Below, one piece after another: positions 34,131 through 45,600 of a DNA stretch of 64,000 nucleotides. The number at the start of each line of letters is the position of its first letter. The stretch's first letter is position 1. The translations under genes and the position numbers were made by a program. The stretch lies in assembly GCA_965371805.1 (NCBI GenBank), contig CBDUZW010000009.1:1-64000 (forward strand), read 5' to 3'. The notes below the pieces were generated by a model, which did not search any database, had not been told where the DNA came from, and was given only the letters and a program-made list of their open reading frames with translations. Origin of the DNA: JAOZTV01 sp965371805. GTDB taxonomy: Bacteria > Acidobacteriota > Aminicenantia > UBA2199.

Positions 34131-35873
34131 ATGAAAGAAAACAAAATCAATTTTATAGAAAGATATGAAGAATGGATAAATAACGATTTCTTTGATCAGG
34201 AAACTACAGAGGAACTTGAAAAAATCAAAGATGATGCTAAAGAGATAGAAGATCGATTTTATCAGGATCTAAATTTTGGTACAGCTGGATTGCGTGGAAA
34301 GATTGGTGCCGGCACAAATAGAATGAATAAATATATCGTATCAAGGGCAACTCAGGGGCTTTCAGAAGTAATTAAGAAAGAGGGTAAGAAAGCCATGGAT
34401 ATGGGTGTCGTAATCGCTTATGATAACAGACATTTCTCACCTGAATTTGCAAAAACAGCTGCATTAACTCTTTGCGCAAATGGTATTAAAACCTATCTTT
34501 TTGAAAGTTTGAGAAGTACACCTGAACTTTCCTATGCAGTAAGAAAACTGAAAACAATTTCAGGCATAGTCGTTACAGCCAGTCATAATCCAAAGGAGTA
34601 TAATGGGTATAAGGTCTATTGGGAAGAAGGTTCACAGATACTCTCTAAAACAGCAAATGAGATAACAAATGAAATTCTCTCAATATCTGATTACTCATCA
34701 ATCCCCGTGATCTCTGAAAAAGAAGCAATAGAGAAAAACTTATTAATTATGGTTGGAGAAAAACTTGATAATGCATATATGAAGGATCTAAAAAGCCTGA
34801 GTCTAAGAGACTCGGGAATTGATAAGAGTATTAACATAGTATATACCCCACTCAACGGAGCAGGAAATGTCCCTGTAAGAAGGATACTTAGAGAGAGAGG
34901 ATTTACTAATGTATTTGTTGTAAAAGAACAGGAAAATCCTGATCCTGATTTCACTACTGTAAGATTTCCAAATCCGGAAGATATAAGAGCATTTGAGTAT
35001 TCAGAAAAACTCGGTAAAAAAGTTGATGCGGATATTCTAATTGCAACTGACCCGGACAGTGATAGACTGGCCGTTGAAATTAAAAATAAAAATGGTGGCT
35101 ATACCCCTTTAAACGGGAATCAAACAGGTGTTCTCTTAACAGAGTATGTCCTGTCAACAATGAATGAATTGAATACTATTCCAGAGAATGGAGCAATTGT
35201 AAAAACTATAGTAACCGGAGAATTGAGCAGGGAAATAGCGAAGAGTTTTGGAGTGGAAACTTTTGACACACTCACCGGTTTTAAGAATATCTGTTCATTT
35301 CCAAATAAATGGGACTCAACAAAAGAATTTTTCTTCATTTTCGGATTTGAAGAGAGTATAGGATTTCTTGTTGGAGATAAGGTAAGAGATAAGGATGCCG
35401 TAAATGCAGCAATGTTTCTCGCTGAAGCTGCTGCATACTATAAAACAAAAAACCTGACACTTCTTGATGTTCTTGATGATATCTATACGAGATATGGTTA
35501 TTATAAAGAAGAGCTGGTTTTCTTTGTATTGGAAGGTAAGGAAGGACAGGAAAGAATTGGCAGAATGATGACAGAATATAGAAATATATTTCCTAAATCT
35601 ATTGAAAACTCAGAATTGCTGACATATATTGATTATAATACAAGAATATCCAAAGAGATAAAAACAGAAAAAGAGAGTACTCTGGATATTGATAAAACAA
35701 ATGCCTTAAAGTTCAAATTCGAAAATGGATTATGGTATGCCCTGAGACCATCAGGTACAGAGCCAAAGATCAAACTATATCTTTACAGCAAAGGAAGTTC
35801 AGATAAAACTGCATTGGACAATCTCAATAAAATGAAAGAGATAATCCTCGAAAAGCTGAATGCAATAGATTAG
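34131..35873 (+). CDS. Phosphoglucomutase / phosphomannomutase
   Basis: This alpha-D-phosphohexomutase (580 residues, the long PgcA/PGM2-like type) interconverts sugar 1- and 6-phosphates. The phosphoserine is Ser151 in TASHNPKEYNGYK. The metal loop is ATDPDSDRLAVE, the sugar loop FGFEESIGFLVG and the phosphate loop RPSGTEPKIKLY. It follows the nucleoside kinase closely with AGGAG, so both probably form one transcript. It supplies glucose 1-phosphate for nucleotide-sugar synthesis or channels it into glycolysis at pfk. Confidence 0.93.
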   Translation: MKENKINFIERYEEWINNDFFDQETTEELEKIKDDAKEIEDRFYQDLNFGTAGLRGKIGAGTNRMNKYIVSRATQGLSEVIKKEGKKAMDMGVVIAYDNRHFSPEFAKTAALTLCANGIKTYLFESLRSTPELSYAVRKLKTISGIVVTASHNPKEYNGYKVYWEEGSQILSKTANEITNEILSISDYSSIPVISEKEAIEKNLLIMVGEKLDNAYMKDLKSLSLRDSGIDKSINIVYTPLNGAGNVPVRRILRERGFTNVFVVKEQENPDPDFTTVRFPNPEDIRAFEYSEKLGKKVDADILIATDPDSDRLAVEIKNKNGGYTPLNGNQTGVLLTEYVLSTMNELNTIPENGAIVKTIVTGELSREIAKSFGVETFDTLTGFKNICSFPNKWDSTKEFFFIFGFEESIGFLVGDKVRDKDAVNAAMFLAEAAAYYKTKNLTLLDVLDDIYTRYGYYKEELVFFVLEGKEGQERIGRMMTEYRNIFPKSIENSELLTYIDYNTRISKEIKTEKESTLDIDKTNALKFKFENGLWYALRPSGTEPKIKLYLYSKGSSDKTALDNLNKMKEIILEKLNAID

Positions 35874-35884
35874 TTCTTTATAAA

Positions 35885-35983
35885 AGTGGAAAACCAAATA
35901 TTCTTACAGAATTTTCAGTTGCACCCGGAGGAGCGGAATCAAGTGCTTTATTTTACACTCTTAAAGAAACAGTTATTATTTGA
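35885..35983 (+). pseudogene. IS66-family transposase C-terminal remnant
   Basis: A 32-codon open frame ending at TGA reads FSVAPGGAESSALFYTLKE near its end. This resembles the C-terminal motif of IS66 transposases (F...TPKGAKASAxIYSLIET). No start, catalytic core or terminal repeats are nearby, so it would be a decayed fragment left 12 nt after the phosphoglucomutase stop. The match rests on about 20 residues. Confidence 0.45.
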
Positions 35984-36106
35984 AAGAAAACAAATAAGTG
36001 TCTCTTAAATAACACAAAATGATAGAAAACTATAGACAATGAAATTACGTATAATATATTGTAAGCAATAAAAGTTGTTTACAATTAATTATAAAGGAGA
36101 TTGAAA

Positions 36107-36916
36107 ATGAAAAAAACATTAGTTCTAATACTTTTACTAATCTTTGTTATTGTACCAAATCTTAAAGGAATAAAACAAAACCATAACCCTAAAAATTATA
36201 TTTTAATTTTTGACATTCTGGATTATGATTCAACTTTTCGGAATTCTGTAAAATATTTTTTTACTAAAGTTTTAAAAAAGGGCGACTCTATCTATCTCGT
36301 ATCCCCTAAAAAATTATATAATCTATCGAAATATTCTGTAAGCGGTATATCAAATAAAATTATAGATGGAACTATTAAGGTATTAAAAAGGGATATTGAA
36401 GCCGGTGGGGTTTTGTGGAGAGAGACTACAAATAAAAGAATCTTGAGAGATATAAAAAACACATATGAAGAAAAGATATTGAACTCTGCAAAAATATTTA
36501 AAAACTTAGAGGGTGATAATCATTTAGTTATGATCTATCAAATCAGATACACGACTGACACTGGTGATTCAATCTCAAATACTTATAATAGTATGCCTTT
36601 AAACGTTGGCAAACAGTATAAAATGAAGTTTGACAGCGACAAAGTTATAACAGTTCTAAATGAAAATAAAATTAAATTTCATTTTTTATATCTTAATGTT
36701 GGACAGATGATAGGTACATCTGCTAGAGATGCAACAATTAGTACACCCAGTAGAACTTTCATAACACCCTCAACTGCCATTGGTATTAACACAATTAAAA
36801 CGAATAATTCATCTGATGTATATAAGGTTTATTTAAATATTGCAAAAAAAAGTAATGGACTTAGCTTAACTACAAAAAAACCAATTTCATTTTTTGAAAA
36901 ATTAAAAGAATTATAA
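36107..36916 (+). CDS. Exported protein with degenerate von Willebrand A-like domain
   Basis: The start is ATG at 36107, where AGGAG is 7 nt upstream and a signal peptide (MKKTLVLILLLIFVIVP) follows; an in-frame TTG two codons upstream is less likely. The mature part begins YILIFDILDYDSTFRNSV and KKGDSIYLVSP, resembling the first strand and helix of a vWA domain. The MIDAS DxSxS metal motif is not kept. The C-terminal half carries a Thr/Ser-rich stretch. The ligand and function are unknown. A 7-bp inverted repeat (ATTGTAA-N14-TTACAAT, 36058-36085) lies just upstream and may be an operator. Confidence 0.5.
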   Translation: MKKTLVLILLLIFVIVPNLKGIKQNHNPKNYILIFDILDYDSTFRNSVKYFFTKVLKKGDSIYLVSPKKLYNLSKYSVSGISNKIIDGTIKVLKRDIEAGGVLWRETTNKRILRDIKNTYEEKILNSAKIFKNLEGDNHLVMIYQIRYTTDTGDSISNTYNSMPLNVGKQYKMKFDSDKVITVLNENKIKFHFLYLNVGQMIGTSARDATISTPSRTFITPSTAIGINTIKTNNSSDVYKVYLNIAKKSNGLSLTTKKPISFFEKLKEL

Positions 36917-37246
36917 ATGTAATATAAGCCTATACCCTTTTAATAGATTTTCAACTAGGATACTGAATATTATAAAACTGGTCTACTATGAAAATAACTT
37001 TCAAAAATAGTCTGACATAAAAAAAAACACTGTTATAATGGCGCTTCCATACATATCTTCTGCACTAACACTCCAGATTGTGCTCAATCTCTCCCTCCGG
37101 TCCTCACTCGCTCAGGCATGCTTCGCTCACTGCGGGGCACGCTCCGAAGAAATGTACTCACGCTCATAGTGTATATATTTTCATAGTCTTTGGGTGAGGA
37201 CTAGTCATCATGATCGGCTGGCACCTTTTTTTCCTCCTTTTTTTCC
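36917..37246. other. Gap with GC-rich islet and dispersed repeat copy
   Basis: Within this otherwise AT-rich gap, 37070-37170 is conspicuously GC-rich and contains CGCTCA twice plus CACGCTC twice. It is followed by GGCTGGCACCTTTTTTT (37216-37232), one copy of the dispersed motif. No reading frame of interest is visible. The islet may be a foreign scrap or part of a repeat element. Confidence 0.5.
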
Positions 37247-37834
37247 TTATTTGAATAAAGGTTTAATCCTGATTAATAAAGAATTTGTTTTTATACTTTT
37301 GGATAAGTAATTTGTTATTTTTAGTTTAGTTAATACTGATTCAGCCTTATCTTTAGTGAATCTAATAAAATATGGCTCCAGGGTAATTTCTATATCGTAA
37401 ATAAAGTTCTTTTCCAATTTATAAACAGCATTCCAGGTATGAACTTCGTCATCCTGAAAATATACAGGGACAGGAATTTGTCTAGACTGCCCAGGAGTCA
37501 AGACAGCAAACTCATCTGGCACTACATATGGTAAATGTTTAAAATATATAATACCTGTTTGTCTAACTTCTTTTCCATCTTTTTTTAATTTGATTTTAAA
37601 GGCAAAGTCAGATTTAGTTATTGAAATAATATCATCCGAAGTATTTTTCACATGGAGCCCTACTGAGCTTCTATTATTTATATCACGTGCTCCCATTAGT
37701 CATACTTTTAGTCCATACTGAGTCTCAGTTTCATCAATTACAGAAGTTCCTGTGATTTCAATAGATCTTGAGCAGCCGGTAAGCATAAATATTATTGACA
37801 ATAAAATCAGTGTTTTTTTAATTGTATTTCCCAT
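37247..37834 (-). pseudogene. Lipoprotein gene interrupted by an in-frame TGA
   Basis: Reading from ATG at 37834 gives a full signal peptide and lipobox (MGNTIKKTLILLSIIFMLTGC), with AAGGAG correctly spaced upstream. About 46 codons in, a TGA interrupts the frame (YGLKV*LMGARDINN). The frame continues open for a further 150 codons with a plausible beta-sandwich domain. The downstream part alone would lack a signal peptide. TGA is a normal stop in neighbouring genes (for example the CNB-aspartase), so recoding is unlikely; a nonsense mutation or sequencing error fits better. Function unknown. Confidence 0.7.
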
Positions 37835-37879
37835 ATAGAACTCCTTATAGCAGAATCATACCACCTTATATATCACTTT

Positions 37880-38121
37880 TCAATCAATCTTTACCCTTAC
37901 TCCTTTTGAATGAGAGGCAAATTCAGGAGCATACATACATTGAATTGAGGTAATTCCATTGGAAAAATCACCACTATGTGTTACCCTGACCGGATATTCA
38001 AATACATATGTCCCTTTTCTCAGATAATCAATAAAGAAATTCGTTGATCCGTCTTTTGTACTCTCATAGTATCCAAGACCATCCTGCCACTTATATCGGG
38101 ATATTACATTTTCAGGTTTAA
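37880..38121 (-). pseudogene. Duplicated 3' fragment of the alpha-2-macroglobulin gene
   Basis: This is an almost identical copy of the last 80 codons of the macroglobulin gene that ends at 39676 (both read KWQDGLGYYESTKDG and HSKGVRVKI at the end). Similarity extends about 30 bp beyond the stop and ends abruptly at 38121. The frame is open but has no start or signal sequence and cannot make a functional protein. It lies between rsgA and the lipoprotein gene, so rsgA is flanked by homologous segments in direct orientation. Confidence 0.9.
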
Positions 38122-38228
38122 GGAAATAAAATGGACTGTCCCCTTTTATTCTAAAGAGACAATCCTGGAAAAGCAGCTTGTGTAACTTATATTATGCATT
38201 AATTTTTACTATCAGAACCCCAATCTGT

Positions 38229-39320
38229 TTACCTGCGCCTCAGTTTAGATATTGCTTTACCTTTTTTTGCTATTTTCTGCCAGCGTTCTTTTTCTATTCT
38301 GCCTGGTGTTTTATACTCCTTCTGGATTGTAAAATCCAACTCCCTTCTCATTTTCTGATAACTTATGAGTCTTTCCGGTTGAAGAGATCCATTATCTGCT
38401 GCTTCAAGAACCTTACAACCGGGTTCATGGCTGTGGTTACAGTTGGCAAAACGGCATAATCCGGCAAACTGATCTATCTCCGGAAATGTCGTCTCAAGTC
38501 CTCCATCATCACCCAGTAAAGTTATTTCTCTGGTGCCGGGATTATCTATAATCATCCCTCCTCCCGGTATTTTCAGAAGACTTCGGGTTGATGTTGTATG
38601 CATTCCCTTACCCAGACTCCTGCTTAGGGCACCAGTAACTTGTAACTCATCTCCTGCAAGGCGGTTAACCAGAGTTGATTTTCCTGCTCCTGAAGATCCA
38701 ATCAGGGATATTGTAAAATCCGGGATCAAGTACGTTCTCAATATCTCAAGTGAGTCAGGATCATCAGTAGAGACAATATGTATTGGAACATCTACTGCAA
38801 TTGTCTCCAATTGTTGTGCATACTGTTCAGGATGTTCATGAAGATCTCCTTTTGTAAGAATAATCACAGGAGAGAGACCGCAATTGTTAACCAGGGTGAG
38901 GTATCTCTCAATACGTCGGTGATTAAAGTCTCTATCAAGTCCTGAAACTATAAAAACTCTATCAAGATTTGCTGCGATTATCTGTTCAGTTCTTGGATTT
39001 GAATCGGATTTAAATCTTGTACCTGCTGCGCCTCTGGATAGAGTGTTTTTTCTTTTCAGTACATCATGTATAAGAGTATCTTTAAAAAGAACCCAGTCTC
39101 CGGTAACTGGATATATTCCATCAGTACGTATGTTAAAACTCCCCGCAGTTGTAACCCTGAGTTCTCTACTTCCATCATTAATGATCTGGCTGTTACGATT
39201 TACCTCAATAACTCTGCCTGGGGATAGTTCCTGTTTATCAATATTTTTTAGATTATTATCAAAAAATTCAGTCCACCCTAATTTATTAAGTTGTTGTTTT
39301 ATGTTTTTATTTATGTTCAT
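38229..39320 (-). CDS. rsgA: Ribosome small subunit-dependent GTPase A
   Basis: RsgA is a late 30S-maturation GTPase. The circularly permuted motif order is visible: N-terminal OB fold, then G4 LTKGDL, then G1 GSSGAGKSTLVNRL, then G3 DNPGTRE. The C-terminal zinc knuckle (CRFANCNHSHEPGC) binds one Zn. It is full length at 363 residues, and GGAG precedes the ATG. It lies between two macroglobulin-derived segments and looks inserted or rearranged, yet is intact. Confidence 0.95.
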   Translation of the reverse strand: MNINKNIKQQLNKLGWTEFFDNNLKNIDKQELSPGRVIEVNRNSQIINDGSRELRVTTAGSFNIRTDGIYPVTGDWVLFKDTLIHDVLKRKNTLSRGAAGTRFKSDSNPRTEQIIAANLDRVFIVSGLDRDFNHRRIERYLTLVNNCGLSPVIILTKGDLHEHPEQYAQQLETIAVDVPIHIVSTDDPDSLEILRTYLIPDFTISLIGSSGAGKSTLVNRLAGDELQVTGALSRSLGKGMHTTSTRSLLKIPGGGMIIDNPGTREITLLGDDGGLETTFPEIDQFAGLCRFANCNHSHEPGCKVLEAADNGSLQPERLISYQKMRRELDFTIQKEYKTPGRIEKERWQKIAKKGKAISKLRRR

Positions 39321-39675
39321 TTTTTTTTCTCCTTTTATTTTCTTTTGCAGATTTTGAAATTATAAAAAATTTCTGTAAGAATTTTGATTGGAGTTGTAGA
39401 CAAAAGAAGACTGAGAAACTTTAATGTATAAAGTTTATTTTTAGTGAAGTACGTTCTGTATCAACAGAAAATAATTGTAAATCAGTAGTTGTTCAGCCCT
39501 TTTCGCCAACAACAAATGAGACAATATCCAATGATTTGTTTAACATAAAACTCCTTTTTGTTTAATCTAAAAAGATAACACATAAGATAATTCCAGTCAA
39601 TTTAAAGTAAAACTACACATTTTAGTAAAGGCAATAAGGCTGATGCGGTATCATACAACCTTATATAACAATTTT
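39321..39675. other. Gap upstream of rsgA
   Basis: This 355-bp region has no normal gene. On the minus strand an 18-codon frame (39493-39546) begins with ATG after a good AAGGAG and encodes MLNKSLDIVSFVVGEKG. It could be a leader peptide for rsgA or the start of a decayed gene. The first 30 bp after the macroglobulin stop match the flank of the fragment at 37850. Confidence 0.4.
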
Positions 39676-42600
39676 TTACTCAATCTTTACCCTTACTCCT
39701 TTTGAATGAGAGGCAAATTCAGGGGCATACATACATTGAATTGAGGTAATCCCATTGGAAAAATCGCCACTATGAGTAATCCTTACCGGATACTCAAACA
39801 CATATGTCCCTTTCCTGAGATAGTCCATGAAGAAATTTGTTGATCCGTCCTTTGTGCTCTCATAGTATCCAAGACCATCCTGCCATTTATATCGGGATAT
39901 CACATTTTCCGGTTCAAAACCACTCGCTCTCATGTCCTTCATATGTACATACTCCATATCCCTGTCAACCTTCAACACAATCCTTACCTTTACTCTGTCC
40001 CCTATCTCAGGTTTTGTTTTCTTTATTGGGATAAGTACCGGCCCGGATTTCTCATTCCGCTCAATAAAAAGCTCCTTTTCAAGTGATAAAGGGGTTTTTG
40101 CCGGTGTTATTTTATCCAGATCTTCAAAATACTGCCAGTAAAGGGCACCCCATGCAGCAACCTTATTATTATTTTTCACAGAGATATATCCCATTTCAGG
40201 TTTGATTTCTTCTCCGCTCCAGGAAGTTTTAAAATATCCTGTCCCCGCCTCAACCTTTACATCATCCATTTTTAAAGGGTCGACTTTTATATCTGCAATG
40301 GTGATATTGGGTAGTTTATTCTCCTTTAACCAGTTATCTCCTTTCAATAATAGAGCATAACAAGCTTCGGCAGTAGCCTTTGTTGTTTTCCAGTCCTGAG
40401 TTTGTTTACTCTTTAAAAGCCATGTTTTTAGATCAGTTACAGATTTTTTATCATCTAAGACCTCTAAGAAAGCTTCAATAAGAAGAGCATGCCTTTCTAC
40501 AGGTGCTCTATACCAATTGTAACTATAAGTTTCCTTCCAGTACATCCCCAATTCTTCTGAATAGACTGCATGTTCTTTTACAGATTTTAATATATCGACC
40601 GGTGTTTTTTTATCACCATATCTATGCAGAAACAGTGAAATCATACCCTGCATATACTTATTATAATCAAGCCAGTATTTCACTGACTGTTTTTTATAAT
40701 ACTCAAAAGCCTTTTTAACATTATCTCCAATTTTTAGATCTTTATAATAACTTCTTGCGTATAGATAGTGAATTTGAAGATATCCCAAATGGTTTAAATT
40801 CAAATCTAAATCATGTTCGATGAGATATTCATAATCCTCCAGAATTTTCTGATCCAGCCATTTTATTGCTTTTTTTGCCATTCTATCTACTCTGGTTTTT
40901 TGGGTTCCTTTTAATACTTTAAGTATATTCATATGGGCAAAGCCACTTATTATATGCTGAGTAATATATCTGCTCTCCCTCATCCCCCGGAACCATGGCC
41001 ATGCACCTGAAGCCATCTGTCCATCCTCTAGTTTTCTTAAGGCCCGGTCCATTTCATCACCCATCCGGTTCAAATCAAAAAGCAGGGCTATTCTCTTTTT
41101 TCTCTGGGTTTCATTTTGTGCATCCATCACCCATGGCGTTTCCTCAAGTAAAAGTGATTTTAACTCCTGGTTTTTTTCAAGCTTTGACAGAAGTTCATCA
41201 GAATCTTTTGAGTTTTTCCAGGTTTCAAAAACTTCCTTTATTTCAGGAAGTGTATTCACGATATGCCCTGCAATAGTATTGGCATAGAATCTTGAAAAAG
41301 TCTGTTCCATACACTCATATGGATATTCCATCATGTATGGAAGTGCCTGCACTGCATACCATGCAGGATTTGAGGTAAACTCCAGTGTCACTTTATGATG
41401 TTTTAAGGTGGATGAGTTTTTTGAATTTATCAATTTTTCAAATTTAAAGTTCTTGCTTTCCTCAGGTTTTACCGGTAGTGGGATTGACTCTGTTACCAGC
41501 ATTCGATTTTTCAGGATCGGAATTACATTTTCCTCTCCATCACTGTATTTACCGGCTTTCGCAACAATCCTCCAGGTAACAGTATCAAGATCTTCCGGTA
41601 TTTTCAGACTCCACTTAATTAATGTGCTCTGACCCTTCAATATTTTAAACGGACGCTGACTATTATTAAGTTTAAATTTTATATCAACCGGTTTCATCGT
41701 TGAAGAATCAAATAATACAAGCTTTACATCTCCATCAAGATCGGCCTCTGATAAGTTTGTGATCTTTGTTGTAAAGACTATGCTGTCCTTCTCTCTAAAA
41801 AACCTGGGTGGATTGGGTACCACCATCAACTCCTTCTGAGTAATAAGTTCATTTTGAATAAATCCGAATTTCAAATCTTTCGTATGGGCAATACCAAGCA
41901 TTTTCCAACTTGTCAAAGCTTCAGGAATTGTAAAAGAAATAAGAACCTCACCTTTACTATTCGTTTTTAACTGAGGATAGAAGAACGCAGTTTCATTTAG
42001 ATTGGTCCTGGCTTTGACTTTTGACAGATCGGTTTTTTTTGTTCCAGATCCCTTTTGTTTTGATTCCTCTGCTTCATCAAGAACACTGCCAATGACGCCA
42101 CCTTCAATTCCCATATCCATTTTATCCCTTTCCAATAGAGGTGCTTTCCCTGTGACAACTATTTTTTCTTTCATAACAGATATTGATGCATTTGCCATTT
42201 CGGCTTTTTTTTTCCCATTTTTATACCGGTAATAATGATAACCCCGGAGATAAAAACCAAAAAAGTTAAGTCTTTTATAACGTTTCGAAAGTACACCGGG
42301 ATACCTATAATTCCCTATACTATTTGTATTGATAGAGGAAAAATCATTACTGTTACTCCATCCATTTCTAAAGTAATGAGATGGAAAGATATTAAGGTGC
42401 CAATTATTCTTCCTGAAACTGTCCAGTGAACCATCATAAAGTGTGGCAGCCATCTCAGAAATATATTTTTCACCATCTTTACCTTTTATTAATATGCGCC
42501 ACTCCTCTTTTTGTCCAGGCAGAAGTTTATTACGGAACGTTTCAAAAGAAAGATCAAGTTTTTTATTTGTCCAGGGAACATATATTGTTGAACTATGCCG

Positions 42601-45600
42601 GTATATACGATTGTGTTTTATAAAGAATAAATTAAAATTCAGATTCCCTCTATGTTTTTCCAGTATGGGAATTTTTATAATTTTCTGCCGGTTGTCCAGA
42701 TTTATAAATTTTCTACTTATAATATCCCCGCGATACTCAGTTTCAAAAACTACTTTAACTTTTTTTTCAGAGGACCCTATGATAATTTCTGCCATTTGTC
42801 CAGGCTCTACCGACTGGTTTGGTAATAAATACCAATCAATAATTGGATAAGGAGGTTTAATATCCAATTTTGAATAGAGCGTAAAGTACTTCATTTCCTT
42901 TATATCATTTCCATATTTATCAATAGAATTCAATTCAATCAAATACTTCCCAGATCTCCATTTTTTTATACCGGCAAATGAATAAACCTTACTCTTATCA
43001 GTACTGAATTCAGCTGTATACTTTTTTTTACTCTTTTTCCATTTACTGATATTATTCTCATCTTCATAAATATCATTCGGAAAGAGTTTATTAAACTTAT
43101 TTTTTTTTAATAGGAATTTATCAGGTTTTACCCATATTCTCTTTCTAAAAGCGCTATTTGGATTTCCTAATCTATATATAGAGAAATCACCTTTGGATTT
43201 TATAAATTCTCCGGACAGATTCGTAGAGTTAATTGTAAATTTTAAAAAATCTTTTGCTTTGTCCCAGTTTTGTGGAAATGACAAATTCAACTTAAGTCCT
43301 GTATAACCAATATTAAGTGTTTTAGAAGAACTCCTGGTCTCTCCATTCAGATCTGTCACATCTGCATAAACAGTATAATTAAATGCAGTATACTTATTTT
43401 TACTTAACATAGGATCAGGAACCGCAGTGAAGCTGACCCGGAACTCTCCATTTTCATCTGTTTTGGTAAATCCCTGCTTAATCTCCACATTATTGGAAGG
43501 AGGCGTATAGTTCCAGTAATACCATCGATAAGGATAGTAGTTATTCCGTACCATCCTGTATTTTACCTTCGCTCCATCAATTTTATAGCCGGAAAAAGCC
43601 TTTGCAATACCGGTTACAATAACTTTGTCACCGACCCTGTACATTTCAATATTTTTCTTAAACTCTACCTTGAATTTAGGTCTTTTATACTCCTCAACTG
43701 AAAAATAATGCCGGTAGGATCCAGTTTGAATATGCATATTTCCATTTAACCGCCCCATGGGGATCTTGAAACTTCCATGAAATGTGCCAAAACGATTGGT
43801 TTTTAAAGACAGGGTATCAATTTTTTGATTATTAACATCATAAAATGTAACATTTGAATGATACTCCGGCAGAATTTCTGTTTTTTCTCCATTCTTATTA
43901 TCAACTTTGATAGCGATTCCCTTAAAATATACCGTCTGACCCGGCCGGTAAATGGCTCTATCAGTAAAAAAGAATGTTCTATTTATCACTCTATGCCATT
44001 TATATGGACGATAATTATTAAAATTACGTTTAGTAATATATAAATCATTGAGATATTTAAATTCCAGGAAAAAATAATTCTGTTTTATTTTATGAAAGGG
44101 TATATTAAGATATCCGTTTTTATTACTTCTATATATATTACCTTTTTTCAATTCATATTTCCTCAGTATGCTATTATAGACATTATTCCAAACCTGTGCC
44201 CGGGTGCCACTTAATGCCTGACTGGTATCTCTATTAATAATAAAAAACTCTAATCCTTTTCCCAATCTTTTACGGAATGTATAGGCAATATTTGAAGATC
44301 TCAGAAATGTATAGGCAATAATGCCTTTATCAGCTTCAAAATTCTTATTTTTTGAAATTATAAAAAAGTATAATCCTGACTTTAAACCTTCAACCTTGAA
44401 TTCTGTAGAATGGGATTGATAATCAGCATCTGGTGGCGTATCAATACTCCAGGTTCTAATGAAATCCTTTTTAAGAAAATGTTTAATTATGTTTTTACCG
44501 CTTTTTCGGTTTAGTTCTTTCTCTACCATTCTATTGGTTTTAATTATGCGAAAATATACTTTATTTATGTTCCGGTACTTCAATAATCCCAGGAATGGCT
44601 TTTGGGGTATAACCACCTGTTCAAAAGAAAGATTAAGTTTTTCTGCTTTAATTGAATTAATTAGATTTTTTGAATTACTTGCCCCATATGTACCGGGATG
44701 TTCTGAAATGATTACCCTGCAAAGATCCAATGCTTTTTTTTTGGACCATTTATATTGCTCAGATATCCCCGGTTTATAGAGATCTCCATTTGCATTATAT
44801 ATTCCGGCTATTTCATATGCTGCTTCTGCCACAATTTCTTTATCCTTATATTTTTCTTTGATTTTTTCCAATGATTCTAAATATAATGCTTTCCTGTTTT
44901 CAAAACTGCCTTTTTGATAGACCGTTTTTAACCTTTTAAAATCCACATCCATATATGCGGCCGGATTATTATCCCTGGAATGGAATATCATTAAATCCTG
45001 CAGATATTTTATTCCATAATAATTAAATGAAAGGGGATCTATTTTCGAGATTTTCATTTTTATAAATTTATTATTTTCTGAGAAAAATTCACTGCTGTCT
45101 ATTGAAAAAGAATCAACCGGTTTTGTAATCCCCGCTTCATTATTTGTAAAAAAATCAATCGCCCTATGGGCCAGGAAATCATAAAGAGTCGGACGGAGTT
45201 TACTGAATTGATTGCCCTTATAAAGGATCTTGTCAATAAACTTCGTACCTGTTTTTTTTAATACATCCGTTTCCTTGAGGGAATTTTTATAGTGCCTGAC
45301 AACCTCGCTGACTATCTTATTCAGATCCCAGGTTCTCATATCATTAAGTTTAAATTTCTTTGTTTTACTTCTATTTAAAAACCGGTATCTATTTCTTCTA
45401 TAAAAATTCCAGTACATTTCAGCGGTAATTGAGTGGATAAGCTGTTTTACAGGCGCCTTACTCTCTTTAATCAGCAAAGAGAGATCTTTCTGTATTTTAA
45501 CGAGCGTTTCCTCTTCAACTTTCTGCATATAATTAAACTTATAGAATAGGGATTTCAACATCTCTCCAATATTATTTTCCTCTTTAGATTGTAAATAGAT

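Noticed and set aside
37694..37696. TGA read as tryptophan or selenocysteine
   Set aside because: Other genes end in TGA and use TGG for Trp, and no SECIS-like structure was apparent; mutation or error is simpler.
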